Source: Phalacrocorax aristotelis
Lineage: Eukaryota > Chordata > Aves > Suliformes > Phalacrocoracidae
Assembly (NCBI RefSeq): GCF_949628215.1
Contig: NW_027441375.1
Location: 434,001 to 498,000 of the forward strand
DNA: 64,000 bases
Direction of reading: 5' to 3'
This document shows, piece by piece, positions 13,120-28,700 of the stretch. Under the pieces are notes generated by a model. That model did no database searches. It saw only the letters and a list, made by a program, of their open reading frames with translations, and was not told where the DNA came from. The first letter of the stretch is position 1; every line of letters begins with the position of its first letter. The position numbers and the translations under genes are program-made.

Positions 13120-15380
13120 CTAGTTCCTCCACAGTACATCCCAGGGCATCCCCGCACATTGTAGTGCCTCCCAGTACATCCCAGTTCCCTCCCAGTACTG
13201 GGAGGGACCTGGGATGTACTGGGAGGGAACTGGGATGTACTGGGATGTAATGGGACGGAACTGGGATGTATTGGGAGGCACTGGGAAAGAAGTGGTAGTG
13301 AACCGGGAGGGAATTGGGATGTACGGGGATGAACTGGTAGGAAACTGGGATGTACTGGCATGGAACGGGGATGTATTGGGATGGACAGGAACGGAACTGG
13401 AATGTACGGCGATGTATTGGGATGTACTGGGAGCGAACTGGGATTTACTGGGATATACTGGGAGGAAACTGGGATATACTGGGAGGAAACTGGGATATAC
13501 TGGGAGGAAACTGGGAGGGAAGTGGGTGTCAACTGGGACATTCCAGTTTCCTCCCAGTACATCCCAGTTCCCTACCAGTGCAGCCCAGTACATCCCAGAT
13601 CCCTCCCAGTCCCTCCCAGTACATCCCAGTACATCCCAGTTCCCTCACAGTACATCCCAGTACCTCCCAGTTCACACACAGTTCACTCCCAGTTCCATTC
13701 CAGTACATCCCAGTACATGCCAGTTGCCTCCCAGTTTCCTCTAAGTACATCCCAGTACTTTAAAGTTCCCTCCCAGTACATCCCAGTTCCCTCACAGTAC
13801 ATCCCAGTACTTCACAGTTCACTCCCACTACATCCCAGTACGGCCCAGTTCCCCCTTGGTACATAACACTTCCCTCCCAATACATCCAAGTTCCCTCCCA
13901 GTACATCCCAATCCCCTCCCAGTACATCCCAGTTCCCTGCCAGTACATCCCAGTACATCCCAGTTCCCTCCCAGTACATCCCAGTTCCCTCCCAGTTCCC
14001 TCCCACTACATCCCAGTTCCCTCCCAGTACATACCAGTTCCCTCCCAGTACATCCCAGTACATCCTGGTACATCCCAGTTCCCACCCAGTACATCCTACT
14101 ACATACCAGTTCCCTCCCAGTTCACTCCCAGTACATCCCAGTACTTCACAGTTCCCTCCCAGTACATCCCAGTACGCACCAGTTCCCCTCAGTACATAAC
14201 ACTTCCCTCCCAGTACATAACAGTACATCCCAGTGTCCTCACAGTACGTCCCAGTTCCCTCACAGTACATCCCAGTTCCCTACCAGTACGTCCCAGTTAC
14301 CTCCCAGTTCACTCCCAGTACATAACAGTTACCTCCCAGTACATCCCAGTAGATCCTGGTACATCCCAAATCCCTGCCAGTTCCACCCGGTACAACCCAG
14401 TACAAGCCTGTACATCCTAGTTCCTCCACAGTACATCCCAGGGCATCCCCGCACATTGTAGTGCCTCCCAGTACATCCCAGTTCCCTCCCAGTACTGGGA
14501 GGGACCTGGGATGTACTGGGAGGGAACTGGGACGTACTGGGAGGGAACTGGGATGTACTGGGATGTAATGGGACGGAACTGGGATGTATTGGGAGGCACT
14601 GGGAAAGAAGTGGTAGTGAACCGGGAGGGAATTGGGATGTACGGGGATGAACTGGTAGGGAACTGGGATGTACTGGCATGGAACGGGGATGTATTGGGAT
14701 GTACAGGAACGGAACTGGAATGTACTGCGATGTACTGGGATGTACTGGCAGCGAGCTGGGATTTACTGGGATGTACTGGGAGGAAACTGGGATATACTGG
14801 GAGGAAACTGGGATATACTGGGAGGCATTGGGAGGGAAGTGGGTGTCAACTGGGACATTCCAGTTTCCTCCCAGTACATCCCAGTTCCCTACCAGTGCAG
14901 CCCAGTACATCCCAGTTCCCTCCCAGTCCGTCCCAATCCCCTCCCAGTACATCCCAGTTCCCTGCCAGTATGTCCCAGTACATCCCAGTTCCCTCCCAGT
15001 ACATACCAGTTCCCTCCCAGTACATACCAGTTCCCTCCCAGTACATCCCAGTACATCCTGGTACATCCCAGTTCCCACCCAGTACATCCTACTACATACC
15101 AGTTCCCTCCCAGTTCACTCCCAGTACATCCCAGTACTTCACAGTTCCCTCCCAGTACATCCCAGTACGTCCCAGTTCCCCTCAGTACATAACACTTCCC
15201 TCCCAGTACATACCAGTACATCCCAGTGTCCTCACAGTACGTCCCAGTTCCCTCCCAGTACATCCCAGTTCCCTCCCTGTTCCTTCCCAGTACATAACAG
15301 TTACCTCCCAGTACATCCCAGTAGATCCTGGTACATCCCAAATCCCTGCCAGTTCCACCCAGTACAACCCAGTACAAGCC
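13120..15380. repeat. Higher-order duplicate C1 (pair with 21616-23860)
   Basis: Landmarks recur at offset 8486-8496, including the rare TACGGCCCAGTTCC variant (13840s and 22320s) and a missing dimer. This sets a higher-order period of about 8.5 kb. Confidence 0.8.
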
Positions 15381-15389
15381 TGTACATCC

Positions 15390-18300
15390 TAGTTCCTCCA
15401 CAGTACATCCCAGGGCATCCCCGCACATTGTAGTGCCTCCCAGTACATCCCAGGTCCCTCCCAGTACTGGGAGGGACCTGGGATGTACTGGGAGGGACCT
15501 GGGATATACTGGGAGGGAACTGGGATATACTGGGATGTAATGGGACGGAACTGGGATGTAATGGGACGGAACTGGGAAAGAAGTGGTAGTGAACCGGGAG
15601 GGAATTGGGATGTACGGGGATGAACTGGTAGGGAACTGGGATGTACTGGCATGGAACGGGGATGTATTGGGATGTACAGGAACAGAACTGGAATGTACAG
15701 CGATGTATTGGCATGTACTGGCAGCGAGCTGGGATTTACTGGGATGTACTGGGAGGAAACTGGGATATACTGGGAGGAAACTGGGATATACTGGGAGGCA
15801 TTGGGAGGGAAGTGGGTGTCAACTGGGACATTCCAGTTTCCTCCCAGTACATCCCAGTTCCCTACCAGTGCAGCCCAGTACATCCCAGTTCCCTCCCAGT
15901 CCGTCCCAATCCCCTCCCAGTACATCCCAGTTCCCTGCCAGTATGTCCCAGTACATCCCAGTTCCCTCCCAGTACATACCAGTTCCCTCCCACTACATCC
16001 CAGTTCCCTCCCAGTTCCCTCCCACTACATCCCAGTACATCCCAGTTCCCTCCCAGTACATCCCAGTTCCCTCCCGGTACATCCCAGTTCCCACCCAGTA
16101 CATCCTACTACATACCAGTTCCCTCCCAGTTCACTCCCAGTACATCCCAGTACTTCACAGTTCCCTCCCAGTACATCCCAGTACGTCCCAGTTCCCCTCA
16201 GTACATAACACTTCCCTCCCAGTACATACCAGTACATCCCAGTGTCCTCACAGTACGTCCCAGTTCCCTCCCAGTACATCCCAGTTCCCTCCCAGTACAT
16301 AACAGTTACCTCCCAGTACATCCTAGTAGATCCTAGGACATTTCAAATCCCTGCCAGTTCCACCCGGTACAACCCAGTACAAGCCTGTACGTCCTAGTTC
16401 CTCCACAGTACATCCCAGGGCATCCCCGCACATTGTAGTGCCTCCCAGTACATCCCAGGTCCCTCCCAGTACTGGGAGGGAACTGGGATGTACTGGGAGG
16501 GAACTGGGATGTACTGGGATGTAATGGGACGGAACTGGGATGTAATGGGACGGAACTGGGAAAGAAGTGGTAGTGAACCGGGAGGGAATTGGGATGTACG
16601 GGGATGAACTGGTAGGAAACTGGGATGTACTGGCATGGAACGGGGATGTATTGGGATGGACAGGAACGGAACTGGAATGTACGGCGATGTATTGGGATGT
16701 ACTGTGAGCGAACTGGGATTTACTGGGATATACTGGGAGGAAACTGGGATATACTGGGAGGAAACTGGGATATACTGGGAGGCATTGGGAGGGAAGTGGG
16801 TGTCAACTCGGACATTCCAGTTTCCTCCCAGTACATCCCAGTTCCCTTCCAGTGCAGCCCAGTACATCCCAGTTCCCTCCCAGTCCGTCCCAATCCCCTC
16901 CCAGTACATCCCAGTTCCCTGCCAGTATGTCCCAGTACATCCCAGTTCCCTCCCAGTACATCCCAGTTCCCTCCCAGTACATCCCAGTTCCCTCCCAGTT
17001 CCCTCCCACTACATCCCAGTACATCCCAGTTCCCTCCCAGTACATACCAGTTCCCTCCCACTACATCCCAGTACATCCTGGTACATCCCAGTTCCCACCC
17101 AGTACATCCTACTACATACCAGTTCCCTCCCAGTTCCCTCCCAGTACATCCCAGTTCCCTCCCAGTTCACTCCCAGTACATCCCAGTTCCCTCACAGTAC
17201 ATCCCAGTTCCCTCCCAGTTCACACACAGTTCACTCCCAGTTCCATTCCAGTACATCCCAGTACATGCCAGTTGCCTCCCAGTTTCCTCTAAGTACATCC
17301 CAGTACTTTAAAGTTCCCTCCCAGTACATCCCAGTTCCCTCACAGTACATCCCAGTACTTCACAGTTCACTCCCACTACATCCCAGTACGTCCCAGTTCC
17401 CCCTTGGTACATAACACTTCCCTCCCAATACATCCAAGTTCCCTCCCAGTACATCCCAATCCCCTCCCAGTACATCCCAGTTCCCTGCCAGTATGTCCCA
17501 GTACATCCCAGTTCCCTCCCAGTACATACCAGTTCCCTCCCAGTACATCCCAGTTCCCTCCCAGTTCCCTCCCACTACATCCCAGTACATCCCAGTTCCC
17601 TCCCAGTACATACCAGTTCCCTCCTAGTACATCCCAGTACATCCTGGTACATCCCAGTTCCCACCCAGTACATCCTACTACATACCAGTTCCCTCCCAGT
17701 TCACTCCCAGTACATCCCAGTACTTCACAGTTCCATCCCAGTACGCACCAGTTCCCCTCAGTACATAACACTTCCCTCCCAGTACATAACAGTACATCCC
17801 AGTGTCCTCACAGTACATCCCAGTTCCCTCACAGTACATCCCAGTTCCCTACCAGTACGTCCCAGTTCCCTCCCTGTTCACTCCCAGTACATAACAGTTA
17901 CCTCCCAGTACATCCCAGTAGATCCTGGTACATCCCAAATCCCTGCCAGTTCCACCCGGTACAACCCAGTACAAGCCTGTACATCCTAGTTCCTCCACAG
18001 TACATCCCAGGGCATCCCCGCACATTGTAGTGCCTCCCAGTACATCCCAGTTCCCTCCCAGTACTGGGAGGGACCTGGGATGTACTGGGAGGGAACTGGG
18101 ACGTACTGGGAGGGAACTGGGATGTACTGGGATGTAATGGGACGGAACTGGGATGTATTGGGAGGCACTGGGAAAGAAGTGGTAGTGAACCGGGAGGGAA
18201 TTGGGATGTACGGGGATGAACTGGTAGGAAACTGGGATGTACTGGCATGGAACGGGGATGTATTGGGATGTACAGGAACGGAACTGGAATGTACGGCGAT

Positions 18301-21300
18301 GTATTGGGATGTACTGGGAGCGAGCTGGGATTTACTGGGATGTACTGGGAGGAAACTGGGATATACTGGGAGGAAACTGGGATATACTGGGAGGCATTGG
18401 GAGGGAAGTGGGTGTCAACTGGGACATTCCAGTTTCCTCCCAGTACATCCCAGTTCCCTACCAGTGCAGCCCAGTACATCCCAGTTCCCTCCCAGTCCGT
18501 CCCAATCCCCTCCCAGTACATCCCAGTTCCCTGCCAGTATGTCCCAGTACATCCCAGTTCCCTCCCAGTACATCCCAGTTCCCTCCCACTACATCCCAGT
18601 ACATCCCAGTTCCCTCCCAGTACATCCCAGTTCCCTCCCACTACATCCCAGTACATCCTGGTACATCCCAGTTCCCACCCAGTACATCCTACTACATACC
18701 AGTTCCCTCCCAGTTCACTCCCAGTACATCCCAGTACTTCACAGTTCCCTCCCAGTACATCCCAGTACGTCCCAGTTCCCCTCAGTACATAACACTTCCC
18801 TCCCAGTACATACCAGTACATCCCAGTGTCCTCACAGTACGTCCCAGTTCCCTCCCAGTACATCCCAGTTCCCTACCAGTACATCCCAGTTACCTCCCTG
18901 TTCCTTCCCAGTACATAACAGTTACCTCCCAGTACATCCCAGTACATCCCAGTAGATCCTGGTACATCCCAAATCCCTGCCAGTTCCACCCGGTACAACC
19001 CAGTACATCCTAGTTCCTCCACAGTACATCCCAGGGCATCCCCGCACATTGTAGTGCCTCCCAGTACATCCCAGTTCCCTCCCAGTACTGGGAGGGACCT
19101 GGGATGTACTGGGAGGGAACTGGGATGTACTGGGATGTAATGGGACGGAACTGGGATGTAATGGGACGGAACTGGGAAAGAAGTGGTAGTGAACCGGGAG
19201 GGAATTGGGATGTACGGGGATGAACTGGTAGGAAACTGGGATGTACTGGTATGGAACGGGGATGTATTGGGATGGACAGGAACGGAACTGGAATGTACGG
19301 CGATGTATTGGGATGTACTGGGAGCAAACTGGGATTTACTGGGATATACTGGGAGGAAACTGGGATATACTGGGAGGAAACTGGGATATACTGGGAGGCA
19401 TTGGGAGGGAAGTGGGTGTCAACTGGGACATTCCAGTTTCCTCCCAGTACATCCCAGTTCCCTACCAGTGCAGCCCAGTACATCCCAGTTCCCTCCCAGT
19501 CCGTCCCAATCCCCTCCCAGTACATCCCAGTTCCCTGCCAGTATGTCCCAGTACATCCCAGTTCCCTCCCAGTACATCCCAGTTCCCTCCCAGTACATCC
19601 CAGTTCCCTCCCAGTTCCCTCCCACTACATCCCAGTACATCCCAGTTCCCTCCCAGTACATACCAGTTCCCTCCCACTACATCCCAGTACATCCTGGTAC
19701 ATCCCAGTTCCCACCCAGTACATCCTACTACATACCAGTTCCCTCCCAGTTCCCTCCCAGTACATCCCAGTTCCCTCCCAGTTCACTCCCAGTACATCCC
19801 AGTACATCCCAGTTTCCTCACAGTACATCCCAGTTCCCTCCCAGTTCACACACAGTTCACTCCCAGTTCCATTCCAGTACATCCCAGTACATGCCAGTTG
19901 CCTCCCAGTTTCCTCTAAGTACATCCCAGTACTTTAAAGTTCCCTCCCAGTACATCCCAGTTCCCTCACAGTACATCCCAGTACTTCACAGTTCACTCCC
20001 ACTACATCCCAGTACGTCCCAGTTCCCCCATGGTACATAACACTTCCCTCCCAATACATCCAAGTTCCCTCCCAGTACATCCCAATCCCCTCCCAGTACA
20101 TCCCAGTTCCCTGCCAGTATGTCCCAGTACATCCCAGTTCCCTCCCAGTACATACCAGTTCCCTCCCAGTACATCGCAGTTCCCTCCCAGTTCCCTCCCA
20201 CTACATCCCAGTTCCCTGCCAGTACATACCAGTTCCCTCCCAGTACATCCCAGTACATCCTGGTACATCCCAGTTCCCACCCAGTACATCCTACTACATA
20301 CCAGTTCCCTCCCAGTTCACTCCCAGTACATCCCAGTACTTCACAGTTCCATCCCAGTACATCCCAGTACGCACCAGTTCCCCTCAGTACATAACACTTC
20401 CCTCCCAGTACATAACAGTACATCCCAGTGTCCTCACAGTACATCCCAGTTCCCTCACAGTACATCCCAGTTCCCTACCAGTACGTCCCAGTTCCCTCCC
20501 TGTTCACTCCCAGTACATAACAGTTACCTCCCAGTACATCCCAAATCCCTGCCAGTTCCACCCGGTACAACCCAGTACAAGCCTGTACATCCTAGTTCCT
20601 CCACAGTACATCCCAGGGCATCCCCGCACATTGTAGTGCCTCCCAGTACATCCCAGTTCCCTCCCAGTACTGGGAGGGACCTGGGATGTACTGGGAGGGA
20701 ACTGGGACGTACTGGGAGGGAACTGGGATGTACTGGGATGTAATGGGACGGAACTGGGATGTATTGGGAGGCACTGGGAAAGAAGTGGTAGTGAACCGGG
20801 AGGGAATTGGGATGTACGGGGATGAACTGGTAGGGAACTGGGATGTACTGGCATGGAACGGGGATGTATTGGGATGTACAGGAACGGAACTGGAATGTAC
20901 TGCGATGTACTGGGATGTACTGGGAGCGAGCTGGGATTTACTGGGATGTACTGGGAGGAAACTGGGATATACTGGGAGGAAACTGGGATATACTGGGAGG
21001 CATTGGGAGGGAAGTGGGTGTCAACTGGGACATTCCAGTTTCCTCCCAGTACATCCCAGTTCCCTACCAGTGCAGCCCAGTACATCCCAGTTCCCTCCCA
21101 GTCCGTCCCAATCCCCTCCCAGTACATCCCAGTTCCCTGCCAGTATGTCCCAGTACATCCCAGTTCCCTCCCAGTACATACCAGTTCCCTCCCACTACAT
21201 CCCAGTACATCCCAGTTCCCTCCCAGTACATCCCAGTTCCCTCCCAGTACATCCCAGTACATCCTGGTACATCCCAGTTCCCACCCAGTACATCCTACTA

Positions 21301-21640
21301 CATACCAGTTCCCTCCCAGTTCACTCCCAGTACATCCCAGTACTTCACAGTTCCCTCCCAGTACATCCCAGTACGTCCCAGTTCCCCTCAGTACATAACA
21401 CTTCCCTCCCAGTACATACCAGTACATCCCAGTGTCCTCACGGTACGTCCCAGTTCCCTCCCAGTACATCCCAGTTCCCTACCAGTACATCCCAGTTCCC
21501 TCCCTGTTCCTTCCCAGTACATAACAGTTACCTCCCAGTACATCCCAGTAGATCCTGGTACATCCCAAATCCCTGCCAGTTCCACCCGGTACAACCCAGT
21601 ACAAGCCTGTACATCCTAGTTCCTCCACAGTACATCCCAA
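15390..21640. repeat. Higher-order duplicate D1, 6.2 kb (pair with 25800-32040)
   Basis: This block matches 25800-32040 at an offset that moves from about 10431 down to 10400 as dimers are gained or lost. Shared private variants include ATCCTAGGACATTTCAAATC (16331 and 26760), a G-rich arm reading TACTGTGAGCG, and TCAACTCGGACATTCC. Such private variants in both copies show a single recent duplication of at least six composite units. Confidence 0.88.
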
Positions 21641-23860
21641 GGCATCCCCGCACATTGTAGTGCCTCCCAGTACATCCCAGTTCCCTCCCAGTACTGGGAG
21701 GGACCTGGGATGTACTGGGAGGGAACTGGGATGTACTGGGATGTAATGGGACGGAACTGGGATGTATTGGGAGGCACTGGGAAAGAAGTGGTAGTGAACC
21801 GGGAGGGAATTGGGATGTACGGGGATGAACTGGTAGGAAACTGGGATGTACTGGCATGGAACGGGGATGTATTGGGATGGACAGGAACGGAACTGGAATG
21901 TACGGCGATGTATTGGGATGTACTGGGAGCGAACTGGGATTTACTGGGATATACTGGGAGGAAACTGGGATATACTGGGAGGAAACTGGGATATACTGGG
22001 AGGAAACTGGGAGGGAAGTGGGTGTCAACTGGGACATTCCAGTTTCCTCCCAGTACATCCCAGTTCCCTACCAGTGCAGCCCAGTACATCCCAGATCCCT
22101 CCCAGTCCCTCCCAGTACATCCCAGTACATCCCAGTTCCCTCACAGTACATCCCAGTACCTCCCAGTTCACACACAGTTCACTCCCAGTTCCATTCCAGT
22201 ACATGCCAGTTGCCTCCCAGTTTCCTCTAAGTACATCCCAGTACTTTAAAGTTCCCTCCCAGTACATCCCAGTTCCCTCACAGTACATCCCAGTACTTCA
22301 CAGTTCACTCCCACTACATCCCAGTACGGCCCAGTTCCCCCTTGGTACATAACACTTCCCTCCCAATACATCCAAGTTCCCTCCCAGTACATCCCAATCC
22401 CCTCCCAGTACATCCCAGTTCCCTGCCAGTACATCCCAGTACATCCCAGTTCCCTCCCAGTACATCCCAGTTCCCTCCCAGTTCCCTCCCACTACATCCC
22501 AGTTCCCTCCCAGTACATACCAGTTCCCTCCCAGTACATCCCAGTACATCCTGGTACATCCCAGTTCCCACCCAGTACATCCTACTACATACCAGTTCCC
22601 TCCCAGTTCCCTCCCAGTACATCCCAGTACTTCACAGTTCCCTCCCAGTACATCCCAGTACGCACCAGTTCCCCTCAGTACATAACACTTCCCTCCCAGT
22701 ACATAACAGTACATCCCAGTGTCCTCACAGTACGTCCCAGTTCCCTCACAGTACATCCCAGTTCCCTACCAGTACGTCCCAGTTACCTCCCAGTTCACTC
22801 CCAGTACATAACAGTTACCTCCCAGTACATCCCAGTAGATCCTGGTACATCCCAAATCCCTGCCAGTTCCACCCGGTACAACCCAGTACAAGCCTGTACA
22901 TCCTAGTTCCTCCACAGTACATCCCAGGGCATCCCCGCACATTGTAGTGCCTCCCAGTACATCCCAGTTCCCTCCCAGTACTGGGAGGGACCTGGGATGT
23001 ACTGGGAGGGAACTGGGACGTACTGGGAGGGAACTGGGATGTACTGGGATGTAATGGGACGGAACTGGGATGTATTGGGAGGCACTGGGAAAGAAGTGGT
23101 AGTGAACCGGGAGGGAATTGGGATGTACGGGGATGAACTGGTAGGGAACTGGGATGTACTGGCATGGAACGGGGATGTATTGGGATGTACAGGAACGGAA
23201 CTGGAATGTACTGCGATGTACTGGGATGTACTGGCAGCGAGCTGGGATTTACTGGGATGTACTGGGAGGAAACTGGGATATACTGGGAGGAAACTGGGAT
23301 ATACTGGGAGGCATTGGGAGGGAAGTGGGTGTCAACTGGGACATTCCAGTTTCCTCCCAGTACATCCCAGTTCCCTACCAGTGCAGCCCAGTACATCCCA
23401 GTTCCCTCCCAGTCCGTCCCAATACCCTCCCAGTACATCCCAGTTCCCTGCCAGTATGTCCCAGTACATCCCAGTTCCCTCCCAGTACATCCCAGTACAT
23501 CCTGGTACATCCCAGTTCCCACCCAGTACATCCTACTACATACCAGTTCCCTCCCAGTTCCCTCCCAGTACATCCCAGTACTTCACAGTTCCCTCCCAGT
23601 ACATCCCAGTACGTCCCAGTTCCCCTCAGTACATAACACTACCCTCCCAGTACATAACAGTACATCCCAGTGTCCTCACAGTACGTCCCAGTTCCCTCCC
23701 AGTACATCCCAGTTCCCTACCAGTACATCCCAGTTACCTCCCTGTTCCTTCCCAGTACATAACAGTTACCACCCAGTACATCCCAGTAGATCCTGGTACA
23801 TCCCAAATCCCTGCCAGTTCCACCCGGTACAACCCAGTACAAGCCTGTACATCCTAGTTC
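21616..23860. repeat. Higher-order duplicate C2 (pair with 13120-15380)
   Basis: This is the partner of 13120-15380. A few dimers have been lost or gained (for example one missing 10-base unit near 22200), so the offset changes from 8496 to 8486 inside the block. Confidence 0.8.
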
Positions 23861-25799
23861 CTCCACAGTACATCCCAGGGCATCCCCGCACATTGTAGTG
23901 CCTCCCAGTACATCCCAGTTCCCTCCCAGTACTGGGAGGGAACTGGGATGTACTGGGATGTAATGGGACGGAACTGGGATGTATTGGGAGGCACTGGGAA
24001 AGAAGTGGTAGTGAACCGGGAGGGAATTGGGATGTACGGGGATGAACTGGTAGGGAACTGGGATGTACTGGCATGGAACGGGGATGTATTGGGATGTACA
24101 GGAACAGAACTGGAATGTACAGCGATGTATTGGCATGTATTGGCAGCGAGCTGGGATTTACTGGGATGTACTGGGAGGAAACTGGGATATACTGGGAGGA
24201 AACTGGGATATACTGGGAGGCATTGGGAGGGAAGTGGGTGTCAACTGGGACATTCCAGTTTCCTCCCAGTACATCCCAGTTCCCTACCAGTGCAGCCCAG
24301 TACATCCCAGTTCCCTCCCAGTCCGTCCCAATCCCCTCCCAGTACATCCCAGTTCCCTGCCAGTATGTCCCAGTACATCCCAGTTCCCTACCAGTACATC
24401 CCAGTTCCCTCCCAGTTCCCTCCCACTACATCCCAGTACATCCCAGTTCCCTCCCAGTACATACCAGTTCCCTCCCACTACATCCCAGTACATCCTGGTA
24501 CATCCCAGTTCCCACCCAGTACATCCTACTACATACCAGTTCCCTCCCAGTTCACTCCCAGTACATCCCAGTACTTCACAGTTCCCTCCCAGTACATCCC
24601 AGTACGTCCCAGTTCCCCTCAGTACATAACACTTCCCTCCCAGTACATACCAGTACATCCCAGTGTCCTCACAGTACGTCCCAGTTCCCTCACAGTACAT
24701 CCCAGTTCCCTACCAGTACATACCAGTTACCTCCCTGTTCCTTCCCAGTACATAACAGTTACCTCCCAGTACATCCCAGTAGATCCTGGTACATCCCAAA
24801 TCCCTGCCAGTTCCACCCGGTACAACCCAGTACAAGCCTGTACATCCTAGTTCCTCCACAGTACATCCCAGGGCATCCCCGCACATTGTAGTGCCTCCCA
24901 GTACATCCCAGTTCCCTCCCAGTACTGGGAGGGACCTGGGATGTACTGGGAGGGAACTGGGACGTACTGGGAGGGAACTGGGATGTACTGGGATGTAATG
25001 GGACGGAACTGGGATGTATTGGGAGGCACTGGGAAAGAAGTGGTAGTGAACCGGGAGGGAATTGGGATGTACGGGGATGAACTGGTAGGAAACTGGGATG
25101 TACTGGCATGGAACGGGGATGTATTGGGATGTACAGGAACGGAACTGGAATGTACTGCGATGTACTGGGATGTACTGGGAGCGAACTGGGATTTACTGGG
25201 ATGTACTGGGAGGAAACTGGGATATACTGGGAGGAAACTGGGATATACTGGGAGGCATTGGGAGGGAAGTGGGTGTCAACTGGGACATTCCAGTTTCCTC
25301 CCAGTACATCCCAGTTCCCTACCAGTGCAGCCCAGTACATCCCAGTTCCCTCCCAGTCCGTCCCAATCCCCTCCCAGTACATCCCAGTTCCCTGCCAGTA
25401 TGTCCCAGTACATCCCAGTTCCCTCCCAGTACATACCAGTTCCCTCCCAGTACATCCCAGTTCCCTCCCAGTACATCCCAGTTCCCACCCAGTACATCCT
25501 ACTACATACCAGTTCCCTCCCAGTTCACTCCCAGTACATCCCAGTACTTCACAGTTCCCTCCCAGTACATCCCAGTACGTCCCAGTTCCCCTCAGTACAT
25601 AACACTTCCCTCCCAGTACATACCAGTACATCCCAGTGTCCTCACAGTACGTCCCAGTTCCCTCCCAGTACATCCCAGTTCCCTCCCTGTTCCTTCCCAG
25701 TACATAACAGTTACCTCCCAGTACATCCCAGTAGATCCTGGTACATCCCAAATCCCTGCCAGTTCCACCCGGTACAACCCAGTACAAGCCTGTACATCC

Positions 25800-28700
25800 T
25801 AGTTCCTCCACAGTACATCCCAGGGCATCCCCGCACATTGTAGTGCCTCCCAGTACATCCCAGTTCCCTCCCAGTACTGGGAGGGACCTGGGATGTACTG
25901 GGAGGGACCTGGGATATACTGGGAGGGAACTGGGATATACTGGGATGTAATGGGACGGAACTGGGATGTAATGGGACGGAACTGGGAAAGAAGTGGTAGT
26001 GAACCGGGAGGGAATTGGGATGTACGGGGATGAACTGGTAGGGAACTGGGATGTACTGGCATGGAACGGGGATGTATTGGGATGTACAGGAACAGAACTG
26101 GAATGTACAGCGATGTATTGGCATGTACTGGCAGCGAGCTGGGATTTACTGGGATGTACTGGGAGGAAACTGGGATATACTGGGAGGAAACTGGGATATA
26201 CTGGGAGGCATTGGGAGGGAAGTGGGTGTCAACTGGGACATTCCAGTTTCCTCCCAGTACATCCCAGTTCCCTACCAGTGCAGCCCAGTACATCCCAGTT
26301 CCCTCCCAGTCCGTCCCAATCCCCTCCCAGTACATCCCAGTTCCCTGCCAGTATGTCCCAGTACATCCCAGTTCCCTCCCAGTACATACCAGTTCCCTCC
26401 CACTACATCCCAGTTCCCTCCCAGTTCCCTCCCACTACATCCCAGTACATCCCAGTTCCCTCCCAGTACATCCCAGTTCCCTCCCGGTACATCCCAGTTC
26501 CCTCCCGGTACATCCCAGTTCCCACCCAGTACATCCTACTACATACCAGTTCCCTCCCAGTTCACTCCCAGTACATCCCAGTACTTCACAGTTCCCTCCC
26601 AGTACATCCCAGTACGTCCCAGTTCCCCTCAGTACATAACACTTCCCTCCCAGTACATACCAGTACATCCCAGTGTCCTCACAGTACGTCCCAGTTCCCT
26701 CCCAGTACATCCCAGTTCCCTCCCAGTACATAACAGTTACCTCCCAGTACATCCTAGTAGATCCTAGGACATTTCAAATCCCTGCCAGTTCCACCCGGTA
26801 CAACCCAGTACAAGCCTGTACGTCCTAGTTCCTCCACAGTACATCCCAGGGCATCCCCGCACATTGTAGTGCCTCCCAGTACATCCCAGGTCCCTCCCAG
26901 TACTGGGAGGGAACTGGGATGTACTGGGAGGGAACTGGGATGTACTGGGATGTAATGGGACGGAACTGGGATGTAATGGGACGGAACTGGGAAAGAAGTG
27001 GTAGTGAACCGGGAGGGAATTGGGATGTACGGGGATGAACTGGTAGGAAACTGGGATGTACTGGCATGGAACGGGGATGTATTGGGATGGACAGGAACGG
27101 AACTGGAATGTACGGCGATGTATTGGGATGTACTGTGAGCGAACTGGGATTTACTGGGATATACTGGGAGGAAACTGGGATATACTGGGAGGAAACTGGG
27201 ATATACTGGGAGGCATTGGGAGGGAAGTGGGTGTCAACTCGGACATTCCAGTTTCCTCCCAGTACATCCCAGTTCCCTTCCAGTGCAGCCCAGTACATCC
27301 CAGTTCCCTCCCAGTCCGTCCCAATCCCCTCCCAGTACATCCCAGTTCCCTGCCAGTATGTCCCAGTACATCCCAGTTCCCTCCCAGTACATCCCAGTTC
27401 CCTCCCAGTACATCCCAGTTCCCTCCCAGTTCCCTCCCACTACATCCCAGTACATCCCAGTTCCCTCCCAGTACATACCAGTTCCCTCCCACTACATCCC
27501 AGTACATCCTGGTACATCCCAGTTCCCACCCAGTACATCCTACTACATACCAGTTCCCTCCCAGTTCCCTCCCAGTACATCCCAGTTCCCTCCCAGTTCA
27601 CTCCCAGTACATCCCAGTTCCCTCCCAGTTCACACACAGTTCACTCCCAGTTCCATTCCAGTACATCCCAGTACATGCCAGTTGCCTCCCAGTTTCCTCT
27701 AAGTACATCCCAGTACTTTAAAGTTCCCTCCCAGTACATCCCAGTTCCCTCACAGTACATCCCAGTACTTCACAGTTCACTCCCACTACATCCCAGTACG
27801 TCCCAGTTCCCCCTTGGTACATAACACTTCCCTCCCAATACATCCAAGTTCCCTCCCAGTACATCCCAATCCCCTCCCAGTACATCCCAGTTCCCTGCCA
27901 GTATGTCCCAGTACATCCCAGTTCCCTCCCAGTACATACCAGTTCCCTCCCAGTACATCCCAGTTCCCTCCCAGTTCCCTCCCAGTACATCCCAGTTCCC
28001 TCCCAGTACATACCAGTTCCCTCCCAGTACATCCCAGTACATCCTGGTACATCCCAGTTCCCACCCAGTACATCCTACTACATACCAGTTCCCTCCCAGT
28101 TCACTCCCAGTACATCCCAGTACTTCACAGTTCCATCCCAGTACGCACCAGTTCCCCTCAGTACATAACACTTCCCTCCCAGTACATAACAGTACATCCC
28201 AGTGTCCTCACAGTACATCCCAGTTCCCTCACAGTACATCCCAGTTCCCTACCAGTACGTCCCAGTTCCCTCCCTGTTCACTCCCAGTACATAACAGTTA
28301 CCTCCCAGTACATCCCAGTAGATCCTGGTACATCCCAAATCCCTGCCAGTTCCACCCGGTACAACCCAGTACAAGCCTGTACATCCTAGTTCCTCCACAG
28401 TACATCCCAGGGCATCCCCGCACATTGTAGTGCCTCCCAGTACATCCCAGGTCCCTCCCAGTACTGGGAGGGAACTGGGATGTACTGGGAGGGAACTGGG
28501 ACGTACTGGGAGGGAACTGGGATGTACTGGGATGTAATGGGACGGAACTGGGATGTATTGGGAGGCACTGGGAAAGAAGTGGTAGTGAACCGGGAGGGAA
28601 TTGGGATGTACGGGGATGAACTGGTAGGAAACTGGGATGTACTGGCATGGAACGGGGATGTATTGGGATGGACAGGAACGGAACTGGAATGTACGGCGAT